Of a stretch of DNA of 64,000 nt, positions 43,653 through 53,628 are shown one piece after another. Position 1 is the first letter of the stretch. Every line of letters begins with the position of its first letter. Source of the stretch: Isoetes taiwanensis (lineage: Eukaryota > Streptophyta > Lycopodiopsida > Isoetales > Isoetaceae); NCBI GenBank assembly GCA_021234155.1, contig JAJEKV010000033.1, positions 6,380,635-6,444,634 of the forward strand, given 5' to 3'. The translations under genes and the position numbers were made by a program. A model generated the notes under the pieces. The model did no database searches and was not told the DNA's origin. It saw only the letters and a list, made by a program, of their open reading frames with translations.

Positions 43653-45496
43653 GGTAAAATGTTAAACAATGTATGTTAAATTCTGCCCCATTTGCCAATC
43701 GCTACTATCATGTTAAAGTTAGTTGGGCGAAGTGCATTATGCCTAAACTTTGTGGGGGGCTGGGGATGATTCACTTTCTTCTCCAGAGCAAGGTGCTGAT
43801 CTCTAAGTTCATATGGCAGATTCTCAATAATGCTGATAATTCTCCAGGTCTGCGTCTCATTCACCAGTCCTTACAGAGGTGCATTTCCTTTGGCTCTCCA
43901 TCCATTAAGCCTCTCCTCCCATGGGCATTATTCTATCCACTTTCTCCATATCCTAATGCATCTCCTTTCCTCAAGGGGTTGCTAGGCTTGGGGGGAGGCT
44001 GGCGCACTTTGTTTGAGTTCCATCCAATGGCCCACACAGATCCCCTGAGCCGGTTGTTGGTGGATCCCTTTGGGTGACGGCCAGTCGGGCATATTGTCCC
44101 CCCGGTCTCTTACGGTCCATCCATTGGCCTTAACGTCGGGGCGGCGGCAGGTGTGCTCACGGTATCCGCATGGTATAATGAGACAAGATTGTTGGCGTGG
44201 AATGAGTTCAAATTGAAGTTCCTTCTCCTTCATTGGGACGGGGCATTTGGGAAAAAAGTAGCTGCTACACTTCCTCCACACCCAGGCGTGGCTCCCCATC
44301 TACGGGTGGTTCATGGCGATGTTAAGGAGGAGCACCGGTGCACTTTCGATGTATGTGGTCTGCTTCATCACGAGGTGTTGCCTCCATCGCCAAAGTGGCC
44401 TTTAGTTATCCATGAGCCTCATCGTAAAGCGCGATGCGGCGATGGGTATGGGATAAATTGCTTCATCCTAAGCTATCCATTTTATGGTGGCAGATCACTC
44501 ATAGATGCGTGCGGGTAAACACTGTTGTTTATCGATTTCGTCCAGAAGTCTCTTTACACGCAGAGGGATGAGACAATTGAGCACTGCTTTTTCTTGTGTC
44601 ACCATGTTCGACCTGCTTGGCAGTGGCTTCTGAGTCTTTTCCATTGTGACTTGAATAGTCAGCAGGTCTTATTGTCAGTCTATCCTAGTTCTTGGGACAA
44701 GTTGGCAAAGAGGGCTTTCCACTTAGCATCTGCTTGGATCATCTGGTCCATCTGGAAGAGACGAAATCTCCTCATCTTCAAGGGACAGCTCTTTTCAGAT
44801 ACGCAAGTGCTTAGCGATGCACGTAGTCGCATTGTGAAGGCGTACAAGTCTTCTTCCTTAAAGGATGACATCAAAAGTGTTTGGATTTCATCGTAGGCCT
44901 TTTGTGCACCTTAAGGGGCTTTGATGCCTTGATGGTGGTGGTCGACAAGCTTTCCAAAATGGTGCACTTTTTGCCATGTCGGACCATAGATACTACATTA
45001 GATACCTGCGTGTTGTTCACGAAGGAGGTGTTTCGCCTTCATGGGATGCCTCGTACCATTATATCGGACCAAGATCTTAAGTTTGTTAGTGCATTTCGGA
45101 AGGATTTCTTTAGCACTATTCAAACTAAGCTTGCTATGAGCACAACTTATCACCCACGGACGGATGGTCAAATAGAGCGTACCAACCACATAATTGAAGA
45201 TATGTTACGTAATTATATCTGGAACAAGCAATTCCAATGGGCAGATTATATCCATTTGGTGGAATTTGCGTATAATAGTACTAAACAGGAGTCTTTGGGA
45301 GCAATATCTTCAGATTCACACCTACTCATAGCAAACAGTTGTGCTCATGGTGATCTGTGTTCTCTGCTTTTCTATGTTATGTATGTGGTGGGTAGTGTTG
45401 CTCTAGTGGATATCTTCTCCACTGGGTTTTGAGTCCCCCATGTACTCTTTGTATTCTTTTGAGTAATAAAGGTCCACGTTCATCAAAAAAAAAAAT
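43653..45496 (+). mobile_element. LINE fused to a gypsy integrase fragment
   Basis: LINE coding (FANRYYHVKVSWAKCIMPKL, CGGLGMIHFLLQSKVLISKF, then zf-RVT region IEHCFFLCHHVRPAWQWLL and ASAWIIWSIWKRRNLLIFKG, to DDIKSVWIS) runs to about 44885. About 415 bp of gypsy integrase follow on the same strand, then LINE-like 3' UTR and a poly(A) run at 45485-45496. No LTR is present. The whole looks like one retrotransposed chimera. Confidence 0.8.
44886..45300 (+). pseudogene. Isolated Ty3/gypsy integrase core fragment
   Basis: DFIVGLLCTLRGFDALMVVV, then DKLSKMVHFLPCRTIDTTLD, FRLHGMPRTIISDQDLKF, MSTTYHPRTDGQIERTNHII and WADYIHLVEFAYNSTKQESL. The catalytic D, D, E are all present. Closely related to the integrase at 18643-19107, with many shared residues. 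The left junction overlaps LINE sequence by a short TGGATT microhomology. Confidence 0.88.
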
Positions 45497-47829
45497 ACTT
45501 CCAGAAAAGATTCAATCTGCTCTAGCATACACTCTCTCTTTTTTTCTTTGTTAAATGTGAACCACCTAAAATAAACAACAGTGAGCTCTACATTGATGTT
45601 AATGAATTGGCAGGAAAATGCTTGCAAGCTCTAAGTACAGTGTCAAAACATCAAAGAAGACTCTTAGATGCTCTGCGACCTAAAAGCATATCTATTCCAA
45701 CCTACAAAATGAATATGCAACATAATGCTAAGCCACATTTAATCCTTGATATATTCTACTGTGGGATTTGGAATGCTGGAATGACATTTTCACAAAGCTA
45801 AAAGAAATAATTTCTTCAGGAAGCTCAAAGATCCAGACTCAGGCCAATTTGCAGACTAGTCTCTGAACCAAACCAATAGACTTGAAGACTGAACTCGTTT
45901 GTTACTACAAAGTATTGGCAAAGAAAATGAGATAGAGGATTCTGGCATTGCTAATGATTCGATAAGGAATCGATGCACTATCAATGCCTTCTGACCCTGA
46001 TTACTATAGAAGAACCATAAAACCCCTAAGGAATGGTCTGCAAGTATGAATAGCTGCAACATTGTTGTTGCTGATAATGTATTGAAAACGACCTGTATAA
46101 GGTTACGCATACCAAAGTATACTTCATAAATGAGTAAGAAACGTTATTGATTGATTTGGCTCTGAGGTCCTAAAGCATATGACCTAGAGATTGGTCTGCA
46201 ATATTTTGAAGTCTATTACTAGTCATCGAGGAGAGATAACTCTAAAACTCAACAAACATGCCGCATTAATATAATCTTAGGTCCTAAAGCATATAACCTG
46301 GAGATTGGTCTACAATATTTTGAAGTCTATTAATAGTCATCGAGGAGAGATAACTCTAAAACTCCGAATGTCATTCAGAAAAAGTGCAGAGGGTTTAGAC
46401 ATGCAGAGGTTCCAGACATGCAAACAGGAAATGGGTATAAGCTGTCTATTTGATTACTATAAAACATTCTAGAATTGAAAGCATACATTGAGCAAAAAGG
46501 GGCTTACTAATATTTGATGGTTCTATTACATCACGAATACGCCTCTGCTCCAAGCTCCTAAGTTTCAACCTGTTTTTACCACAGTTCGATTCATAATTTA
46601 TCACTCCTCCAAGGATGGGCCCAAAATTTAAAGAGCTAGAAAATCGTGGGCAAATGATGGGAATGCAAACAAAATAGAAGAATAAATAGCCAAATAGAAG
46701 CACAAAGAATACAGAACATCAATATGTCTGGATCTCCATAATCTACATTGAATAGCACCTTTAAATTTCCCAAACATGACCTGCAGATGGTGTTGAGGGA
46801 TCAAATATAACTCTATTACTCCATTATAACCATATACTCCAGACTCTATATAAATCTCAGAAAGTAAAGTCAGTCGTCTTGACTAAATTATAATACACAT
46901 ATCAAATAATAAAGCAAGAATTAGGATATGTCTGATATACCTCCAGTGTTAAAACATGAAATATTAGTTTATAGAACGAGAGAAGAGAAAGGCTGGAGAG
47001 ATCACTCCATGATTTGGTATATGCCTGCATCCATCGAAGCTTAGAATCCTACTATAGATCACCTATTATGCAAGAACCTACACGCCTAAGGCTCAAGAAA
47101 CTGTGGTCTAAGGATGATCCCAGAGAAACAATGACCTGAAACGAAATCAATCTCAACATCTGGAAACGACATAAGAGTCCAATTTAAAAAATTATCAAGA
47201 CAAACGGAAACGTGAGAGCTTACAGCTTTGCTCTGTTTGATTTGTTCTTGCTCGCATCTCCGAATCACCCAACAGATGTGGTCCTAGACTTGGCTGGCTG
47301 GGCAAGCTATTACCTTGAACATGCAGCAGCGGTCGTGGCATATGCATGCCGGATTAGAAGGGACGAAATTAGATTGGGGCAAAATTGAAACCCCAATCAA
47401 GGCCGAGGAAATCTTCCCGATTTTTGGCAAATCGGAATTGTTTTCCGGTACCCAAAACCCTCGAAACCTTAGAAATGAAATTAAGGGAAAATTCCAAAAA
47501 GTTTTCGGAACCCCAGAAAAACCAAATTTAAACAAAAGGATATGCGTGAGACTATTCGAATGAAATGCCAAGTGTTTCTTTGCACGATGCTTACATATTT
47601 GTTTAGCCTATGGATATGAGCGACGATAGCTCATAACTATAAGGTCATAGAAAGATTATCAAACTACATCTGTGAAAATGATGCTGAATCATGGAGCCGA
47701 ATCATTGTCTCCCATTGACATGAAGGGAATTGCAAAAAAGCGCTTAGACTTTTGGAGAAGATGATGCTTGATGCAATCAAAATAAGAAAATTTAGGATAT
47801 TTTGCATTATTTTTAGCATGTCCCAATGC
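45497..47829. other. Non-coding region with a direct repeat
   Basis: No recognised gene. A short exon-like frame (SELYIDVNELAGKCLQALST, 45580-45700, plus strand) is unassigned. GGTCCTAAAGCATATRACCT...GATAACTCTAAAACTC occurs at 46167 and 46283 (about 95% identical over ~90 bp). Confidence 0.5.
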
Positions 47830-48572
47830 CTAAAATCCTGCTGGAAAGACAAGCAAGCTCAGTGGTTCTCACGCTGGGGTGTGCAGGCAAACAGATGCGT
47901 CCAGGTTAGGACAAAGCAAGATCGCGAGGCACTTAAACTATACCTTGATGCTACTTTCCTTCGCAAGCTGTGGGATGCAGAGGCTCTGACGCATGTTAAG
48001 CTGGCACACTATCAGCAGCAAGTCAATCCTAGGCTCACAAGAGACCCACACCAGTACTTGTACACCCAGCTACCCATGAAGAAGCGCAGGCTTATAGCTT
48101 CCATTCGCACGGGGGCACATCGCCTCCGCATTGAAACAGGGCGTTGGGCTCGGGAAGCACGAGAGCAAAGGCTTTGCCAGTGTTGCCACCAGGGCGCGAT
48201 TGAGGATGAATGTCATGCCCTCCAGATCTGCCCAGCATTTGCCCATATCCGAGAGCGATATGTTCGATTACTAGTGCCTGGCCAGCCATTGCATCAGTTA
48301 TTGACTACGGCGTCAGTGGGTTTGTTGGGGTCGTACCTCCAGGAGGTTATGGATGCACGGACTCGTTTGTGTGGTATTGAACTGTCCTATGCAATTGTAC
48401 AGTGTGCCAGCAGGCTTATTACTGCTAAGGTTTTTTCCCTCGAAAACCCTTCGGGGCGGGAGTTTTTTAATCCTGTCAGTAATATGCTTGCTGCTCTCTT
48501 TTTGTTTGGGTCCCATAGGCCAATTGGTCTCAGTGGATGCTAAAAACCTATTCTATTCTATTCTATTCTATT
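47830..48572 (+). mobile_element. 3' fragment of a Jockey/CR1-like LINE with (TTCTA)n tail
   Basis: The frame is open from about 47830 to the stop at 48541-48543. It shares RLIASIRTGAHRLRIETGRW and CQCCHQGAIEDECHAL/CPAFAHIRER with the C-terminus of the LINE at 36760-36930 (LLARYRTGSHKLEIETGRWA, CCPEYAHIRD). It continues about 90 residues further (MLAALFLFGSHRPIGLSGC). The 3' end is (TTCTA) repeated about 5 times (48548-48572), not poly(A). 5'-truncated and otherwise undamaged. Confidence 0.85.
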
Positions 48573-49520
48573 CCGACCGTATTTGCAAATGCTAGAGTAT
48601 TGCATAACTGCACTTTTTAAGAATGGTGAGGTGCATAGCATCGCAAATGCCTTGATCAATAATGCATGGGAATCATTCTTGATGTTGCAGAAAAATCTAA
48701 TCTTATGTCCGGGGGTATTACCAATGTAAGTCGTATGTACCATGTGCGTGGATGATAAGGGTTTTTTTTTGTTGTCCAATGTATCTTATACGTACGAGTA
48801 AAATAAGGTTATTTGGTTTTGAATCCATATCTGTACGACTAGGGGTTGTCGTTGGCGAGATAGAACTTCTCGTATGGCACAAGATGGGGTTAATTTTCTA
48901 ATTTCTAGCTAGGAAGGAGTGGGTCTTGGAACATTTTACCGACAAAAGTCTTTGAGTTATACGTTAACTTAGGATCATGAAATCCTTTTCAATACATACT
49001 CATACTAAACAATTCATTCTTTAACTCTTTAGTTCACTTTAATCTATTATCCACAATTCATTTGCAATATTTATACAATAACGGGTATGTCATATATTAA
49101 AATGCATTCTGTATTTATACGAGAAGGATCATTGGTACTACAAAAAAAATATCATATAAATATGATATGGGGTAGGCAAAAGTTGGAAACAATAGAACGT
49201 ATCATATGGGGCTTTCTGAGAGAATTTTCGTATACGAAGGGGTTTTTTTGGACCCTAGTAACACACATAGCGTATTTATATATAGAGAGCTAACACCCCT
49301 GGGATCTTATGTTCTGCTATGCTTATTCGCACTCATTGCGTCCAACTCCCCATGAGGCCATCAGATTTGCCCATCCCACGGCTCTCATAGGCCAGCTCGC
49401 GACCAACGCGAGTACCCATCCTATGGCTTCCATATGGCCAGCTTGCGACTAGCGCGAGTACAGTTAGAAATGATTGGTCGTGATGTATTTATAATCAAAT
49501 ACCCTATGATTTACAATGGT
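48573..49520. other. Non-coding stretch
   Basis: No gene recognised. A ~52-bp imperfect duplication (CCCATCC..GGC....GGCCAGCT.GCGAC...GCGAGTA) lies at about 49372-49465. Confidence 0.5.
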
Positions 49521-49529
49521 TGCCAATCT

Positions 49530-50190
49530 TGTCGATATAGGGACTTGAAACCCCACGAAAAAAAACAAACCTTTTTGAGGAGTCGCCAACCAACACCCCT
49601 AATACCTTTACATGCTTGAGAAGTGAGACATTTCTCTACCATTTTTGTGATCCTACTCCTCTTATATAATGGCATAGGATTATGTCTATCCGACCGTAAT
49701 CATTTCCCCCCTAAGCCCCCCAATCTCGTCGATACAAGTATTCGAACCCCCAACCAAACCATGGTCTATCCCACGGTATTCATTTCCCCTTGGCCCCCCA
49801 ATCTCTTCGATACAAGGACTTAAACCCCATGAAAAAAGAATAAAACCTTTTTGAGAAGTCCTATAACCAACACCCTTATACCTTTACGTGCTTGAGAAGG
49901 GAGGCATTTTCCTACTCCTCTGATATAGCGGCAGAGGACCATTATCCCATTGTATTCTTTTCCCCTAGATCCCTCAATCTTGTGGATACAAGGACTCAAA
50001 CCCCCACAGAAAAGGAATAAAGCATTTCTGAAGATTCCTCTAACCATCACCCCTAATATATTTATATGCTTGAGAAGGGAGACATTTTCCTACCCTTTTT
50101 TGTGATTCTACTCCTCTTACATAATGGCATAGGACCATGGTCAATTCCACCGTATTCATTCCCCCCCTGAACCCCTCAATCATTTTTATG
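49530..50190. repeat. Imperfect tandem repeat, ~180-270-bp units
   Basis: Each unit has CAACACCC..ATACCTTTA.GTGCTTGAGAAG.GAG.CATTT, CCTACTCCTCT.ATATA and TCAATCT.GT.GATACAAG. Starts near 49590, 49868 and 50046. Short open frames here are artefacts of the repeat. Confidence 0.75.
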
Positions 50191-50194
50191 CTTA

Positions 50195-50535
50195 TTTTTT
50201 TTTTTTTTTTGGAGGTAAGTATGTATATTATATAAATAAGAAAGTAAAAACACGTAGATGGACCTTATGTTCAGATATCATCCATGAGCACAAGGGAAGG
50301 AAGAAAGGAAGGAAGGTGTATTTTTACGTCGTAGCACTAGCCAGCATCCCTTAGAACATATGACGGCACATGGCATGTTCTTGCAATCCCCCTTCAAGGA
50401 GCACCGCCCCCTACAAGTATACTAGGGGCCAAAGGTCCTAAGATGCCAAGATCCTAGTGAGGTTCGAACATGAGACCTCAATGTGCTAGACGAGTGGACT
50501 AACCACTAGGCCAAACCTGCCTAGTCCCAAGGGGA
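50195..50535 (-). mobile_element. Probable tRNA-derived SINE
   Basis: On the minus strand the head (about 50520-50455) has a polymerase III A box TGGCCTAGTGG and, about 35 nt on, a B box GTTCGAACC, as in tRNA-derived SINEs. The body runs about 230 bp to a poly(A) tail (T16 at 50195-50210). It abuts the LINE fragment at 50559-50995 and could alternatively be part of that LINE's 3' UTR. Not a functional tRNA, as the cloverleaf arms do not pair well. Confidence 0.65.
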
Positions 50536-50558
50536 GTTAGGGGGTTAACTGCCAAAGT

Positions 50559-50995
50559 TTAAGTCAGGCCAATGGCTACCTCCTCCGTGCTCCATGAGCA
50601 ACGGAAAAACATGCTGAAGCCTTGTGTACTACCAATCTTATCAAGCTCCTTATCATAATTTCTACCATACTTCCTGTGGTTCCCCAACCCCATCATTGCA
50701 ACCTCCATGTTGAAGTATTTGCGTATTCGAGTGGTAGAGGGAGTCTGCTTTCCAATTGCAACATCACACCTGTGTTTCCAGACGGCCCATAGAGCAATGT
50801 TGATGACCGAAGCTCTGGTCCGTGATCTAGCTGAAACCATTAAGATATGTGGCCATTTCCACTCGTCAGGGGTTAAATGAAGTATGGGTGGAGCCCAATG
50901 CCAAAAGTCTACCGCCACAGAAGGGATTTTTGTGATGAAGCAATGTACATTTTTTAAGTTGATGCAAATGGAAGGTGTGACTCCAAACAAGTTTA
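50559..50995 (-). pseudogene. LINE ORF2 C-terminal fragment
   Basis: Minus strand: MFGVTPSICINLKNVHCFI, WHWAPPILHLTPDEWKWPHI and VINIALWAVWKHRCDVAIGK, the region after the RVT zinc finger in plant LINEs. Open to its stop at 50559 and truncated upstream. Confidence 0.75.
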
Positions 50996-50999
50996 GCTT

Positions 51000-51305
51000 T
51001 ATCCATGTGTTTCATGCATGCTGGCCTACTAAATGAAGCACAATTTCATTAAAATGAGAAATTTCATGATTCCATGTTTTTAAGACATTTTTTAAGGTGT
51101 TTTATACGATAATGTGGCGCTATTTAGCATCTTTTCACACATATTTTGTCCAAATTTGGCGCCATTAATATCAGAGGGGAAAAAAAAAACAACAAAAAAA
51201 AAATAACTGCAACTTAAGTTAGCAAGTTTTACCTATTTTACACAAAGAAGGGCATCATTAACTTCTGAAATTGACACATCAAGAAAATTTGTTTATGAAG
51301 CTAAA
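51000..51305. other. Non-coding, A/T-rich
   Basis: Nothing recognised. Contains a short A-rich run at 51180-51210. Confidence 0.5.
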
Positions 51306-51535
51306 TTACGAAATTTGTTGCTGAATTGAATCACTACCATTAGTAGGATCATGCTTTTCTTTGCCAACATTCATAAGAAGGTCAAATCCTGCCCCACTAA
51401 ATGCCTCTTCGTCAAAGTTGTAAGTCGCATTTTGAATCTCGTCGTGACTAAAATCTTCAGTGGTACCAAGCTGGACGAAGGTGACTCCATAGCAAATCTC
51501 CTGGCAACGTGCATTTGCTATAGCAAACCAAATGC
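51306..51535 (-). pseudogene. Unassigned exon-like segment
   Basis: Minus strand frame TTEDFSHDEIQNATYNFDEE, then AFSGAGFDLLMNVGKEKHD reads like real protein but has no family I recognise. The same frame continues into repeat sequence at 51540-51900 that is unlikely to be coding. Confidence 0.3.
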
Positions 51536-51890
51536 ATGCTGGTGAATGCATCCTCAACATGTTTTTTTGCATGCTGGTGAATGCAAATGGTGCCATGGCG
51601 CCATTTACATCCTCAGCATGCTTAGAAATGGCACCTTGAAGATGCAACATGGCGCCATTTGCACCCCCAAAAAAAAACCACCAAATACCCCTCATGGAGC
51701 CATTGGGGAAGGGGTAGGTATACCCCCAAATGGCTTCATTTGGGTCTTTTGGGGCGTGTATACCCCATTTTCGGTTGGTTGCCGGGGGAGTAGGTATACC
51801 CCCAAATGGGGGTTTTTTTTGGGGGAGCAGTGTATAACCCTGAGGCACCCCCATGGAGCCATTTGGGGAGCGCCAACGAGGGCAATTATA
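51536..51890. repeat. Repeat- and palindrome-rich insertion-like stretch
   Basis: AAATGG.GCCATGGC.CCATTT is a near-perfect palindrome at about 51585. GCATGCTGGTGAATGCA is duplicated (51534, 51571). GTATACCCCCAAATGG occurs twice (51717, 51795) with G/C-rich homopolymers around it. No coding content. Confidence 0.6.
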
Positions 51891-52095
51891 CATGCCATTT
51901 AGGGTAAAGAGAGCCACCCTTCATGGCAAGGATGTTGATCCATTGAATGTAGCAACAGAGATCACGAAATCTGTGGTGCCATCTATTGAACTTCTAATCA
52001 TATGCTGGGGTGCAGATAACATTGGTGAAGCAGTAGGTGCATTTATTCAGTTGCCAAAGAAGGATGTAAGACTGGTTGAGGCTTGTATGCTATAA
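51891..52095 (+). pseudogene. Unassigned exon-like segment
   Basis: RATLHGKDVDPLNVATEITK, SVVPSIELLIICWGADNIGE and AVGAFIQLPKKDVRLVEACM, ending in TAA. It looks like protein; family unknown. No ATG with good context. Confidence 0.3.
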
Positions 52096-52345
52096 ACATA
52101 TATATGATACATGTGTACTACTCACGTGTATCATACACCTGCAGAAGGTCTACAAATCTATTCATGTATCTTAAAAATATATGTATGATACATGGGTGTC
52201 ATACCTATGTACCTAACACATGCAGAAGGTGTATGATACCGAGTAAATATGTTTTCTAAATATTTCATGGTGTACACAACATATGTATGATACAGGGGTA
52301 CTGTACACGTGTATACAACCACTGCATAAGGTCTACAAAAAAAAA
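52085..52345. repeat. Imperfect tandem repeat, ~100-bp units, 3 copies
   Basis: Each has CATATGTATGATACA.GGGT, TACACGTGTAT and TGCAGAAGGTCTAC. Non-coding. Confidence 0.75.
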
Positions 52346-52595
52346 AATCCAGTTTACTAAAATTTTTCCCATTATAATGAAATTGTGCTTAATGAGGGGT
52401 TCCATCTTTTTATTTCCATAAAGATAGATGATCTTATAACACCAGATGTGGAGTATTATTGCTCCATGTTAAAGCAACTTCCAGCCTAGGTCTCCAATCC
52501 TGCAAGGAAGAAATTTATAGTTTACTCTACATTCTAGTTATACTCTATATTACATTTATTGTCTTACAAATAAGAAAGCGATACTCACAGTGAAT

Positions 52596-52722
52596 TTCTC
52601 ACACAAAAACTGCATTATCATTAAACTTTTACATTCAAATTCATAAGTAGACACCAACATTGTTCTTGACCAAGTGAAAAATGTGTGTGTGCGTGTATAT
52701 TGTGTGGATTGTGGCTCACATC
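52596..52722. repeat. Dispersed repeat, second copy
   Basis: Matches 14132-14292: TTTTACATTCAAATTCAT, CACCAACATTGTT and GTGTATATTGTG..TTGTGGCT. Confidence 0.75.
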
Positions 52723-52774
52723 TTTTGTGATGTTCTACGTATTTATATGGTAATACATGCAAACATCAGCGTCG

Positions 52775-53545
52775 AAATATTTTTACCCCGGTTATTGTGA
52801 TTCCTTCGCAAGATATTCCTTGCCGCAGAATCACGACCCCGGGGAAACGGGGTCCGTTCGGGCTAATTTCAGAATCGCATTAATCGACAACGCAACGCGT
52901 CGCACCGGACGATCCGGCCCGCCGGTCACGGGTCTATCCTGGCCGTCGGTTTCGAAACCTTCCGGCGGAATCACCACGGGTAGAAACCGTCGGATAGAAT
53001 CACAACTCTTGTATTCCACTAGAAGGAATCACGACCTTAGGATACCACGCCGCGGAATCACTAAACCCTGATTCCACTGGAAGGAATCACCGACGCGATT
53101 CTCGCTAGATGGAATCACCACATAGAGATTCCCGCGGATGGAATCACGTTTTTGATTCCCCATTCGACGTAATCACAAACCGTAGGATACCGCAACGCTG
53201 AATCACCAAATTCGATTCCAACGAAGGAATCACGCCAACGCGATTCTCGCAAGATGGAATCACGATGCCAGGATATTCAACTCCGTGGAATCGACATGAA
53301 GATTAGGGGGACGGAATCACGCTTTTTGATTTTCCATTCGACGTAATCACAACCGTAGGATACCGCACCGCTGAATCACCAAATTCCGATTCCAATGAAG
53401 GAATCCCGTCAACGCGATTACGCAAGATGGAATCACATTCTCGCGGATATTCAACTCGCGTGGAATCACGACATGAAGATTCCGCGGGACGGAATCACAG
53501 TTTTTTGATTTTCCATTCGACGGAATCACTGCAAATGGGTGACGC
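52775..53545. repeat. GGAATCAC palindromic array with one element end
   Basis: Starts with the same end sequence as the element at 53629 (AAATATTTTTACCCCGG then TTATTGTGATTCC), followed by about 740 bp in which GATTCC and GGAATCAC alternate every 15-40 bp. There is a partial tandem duplication (53150-53270 against 53325-53460). No right-hand inverted end of its own was found, so it is probably a truncated or nested copy. Confidence 0.8.
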
Positions 53546-53628
53546 ATCCTGATCGCTCAATTTGTCGTGACGCATCCTAACCGCTCGATTTGTCGTGGAT
53601 ATTTTGGCTATTTTAATTATGTCCTTGG

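Noticed and set aside
52775-53545. Possible CRISPR array (regular short repeats with spacers)
   Set aside because: The units are variable, palindromic half-sites in both orientations with irregular spacing, in a plant nuclear context and next to transposon ends; no cas genes.
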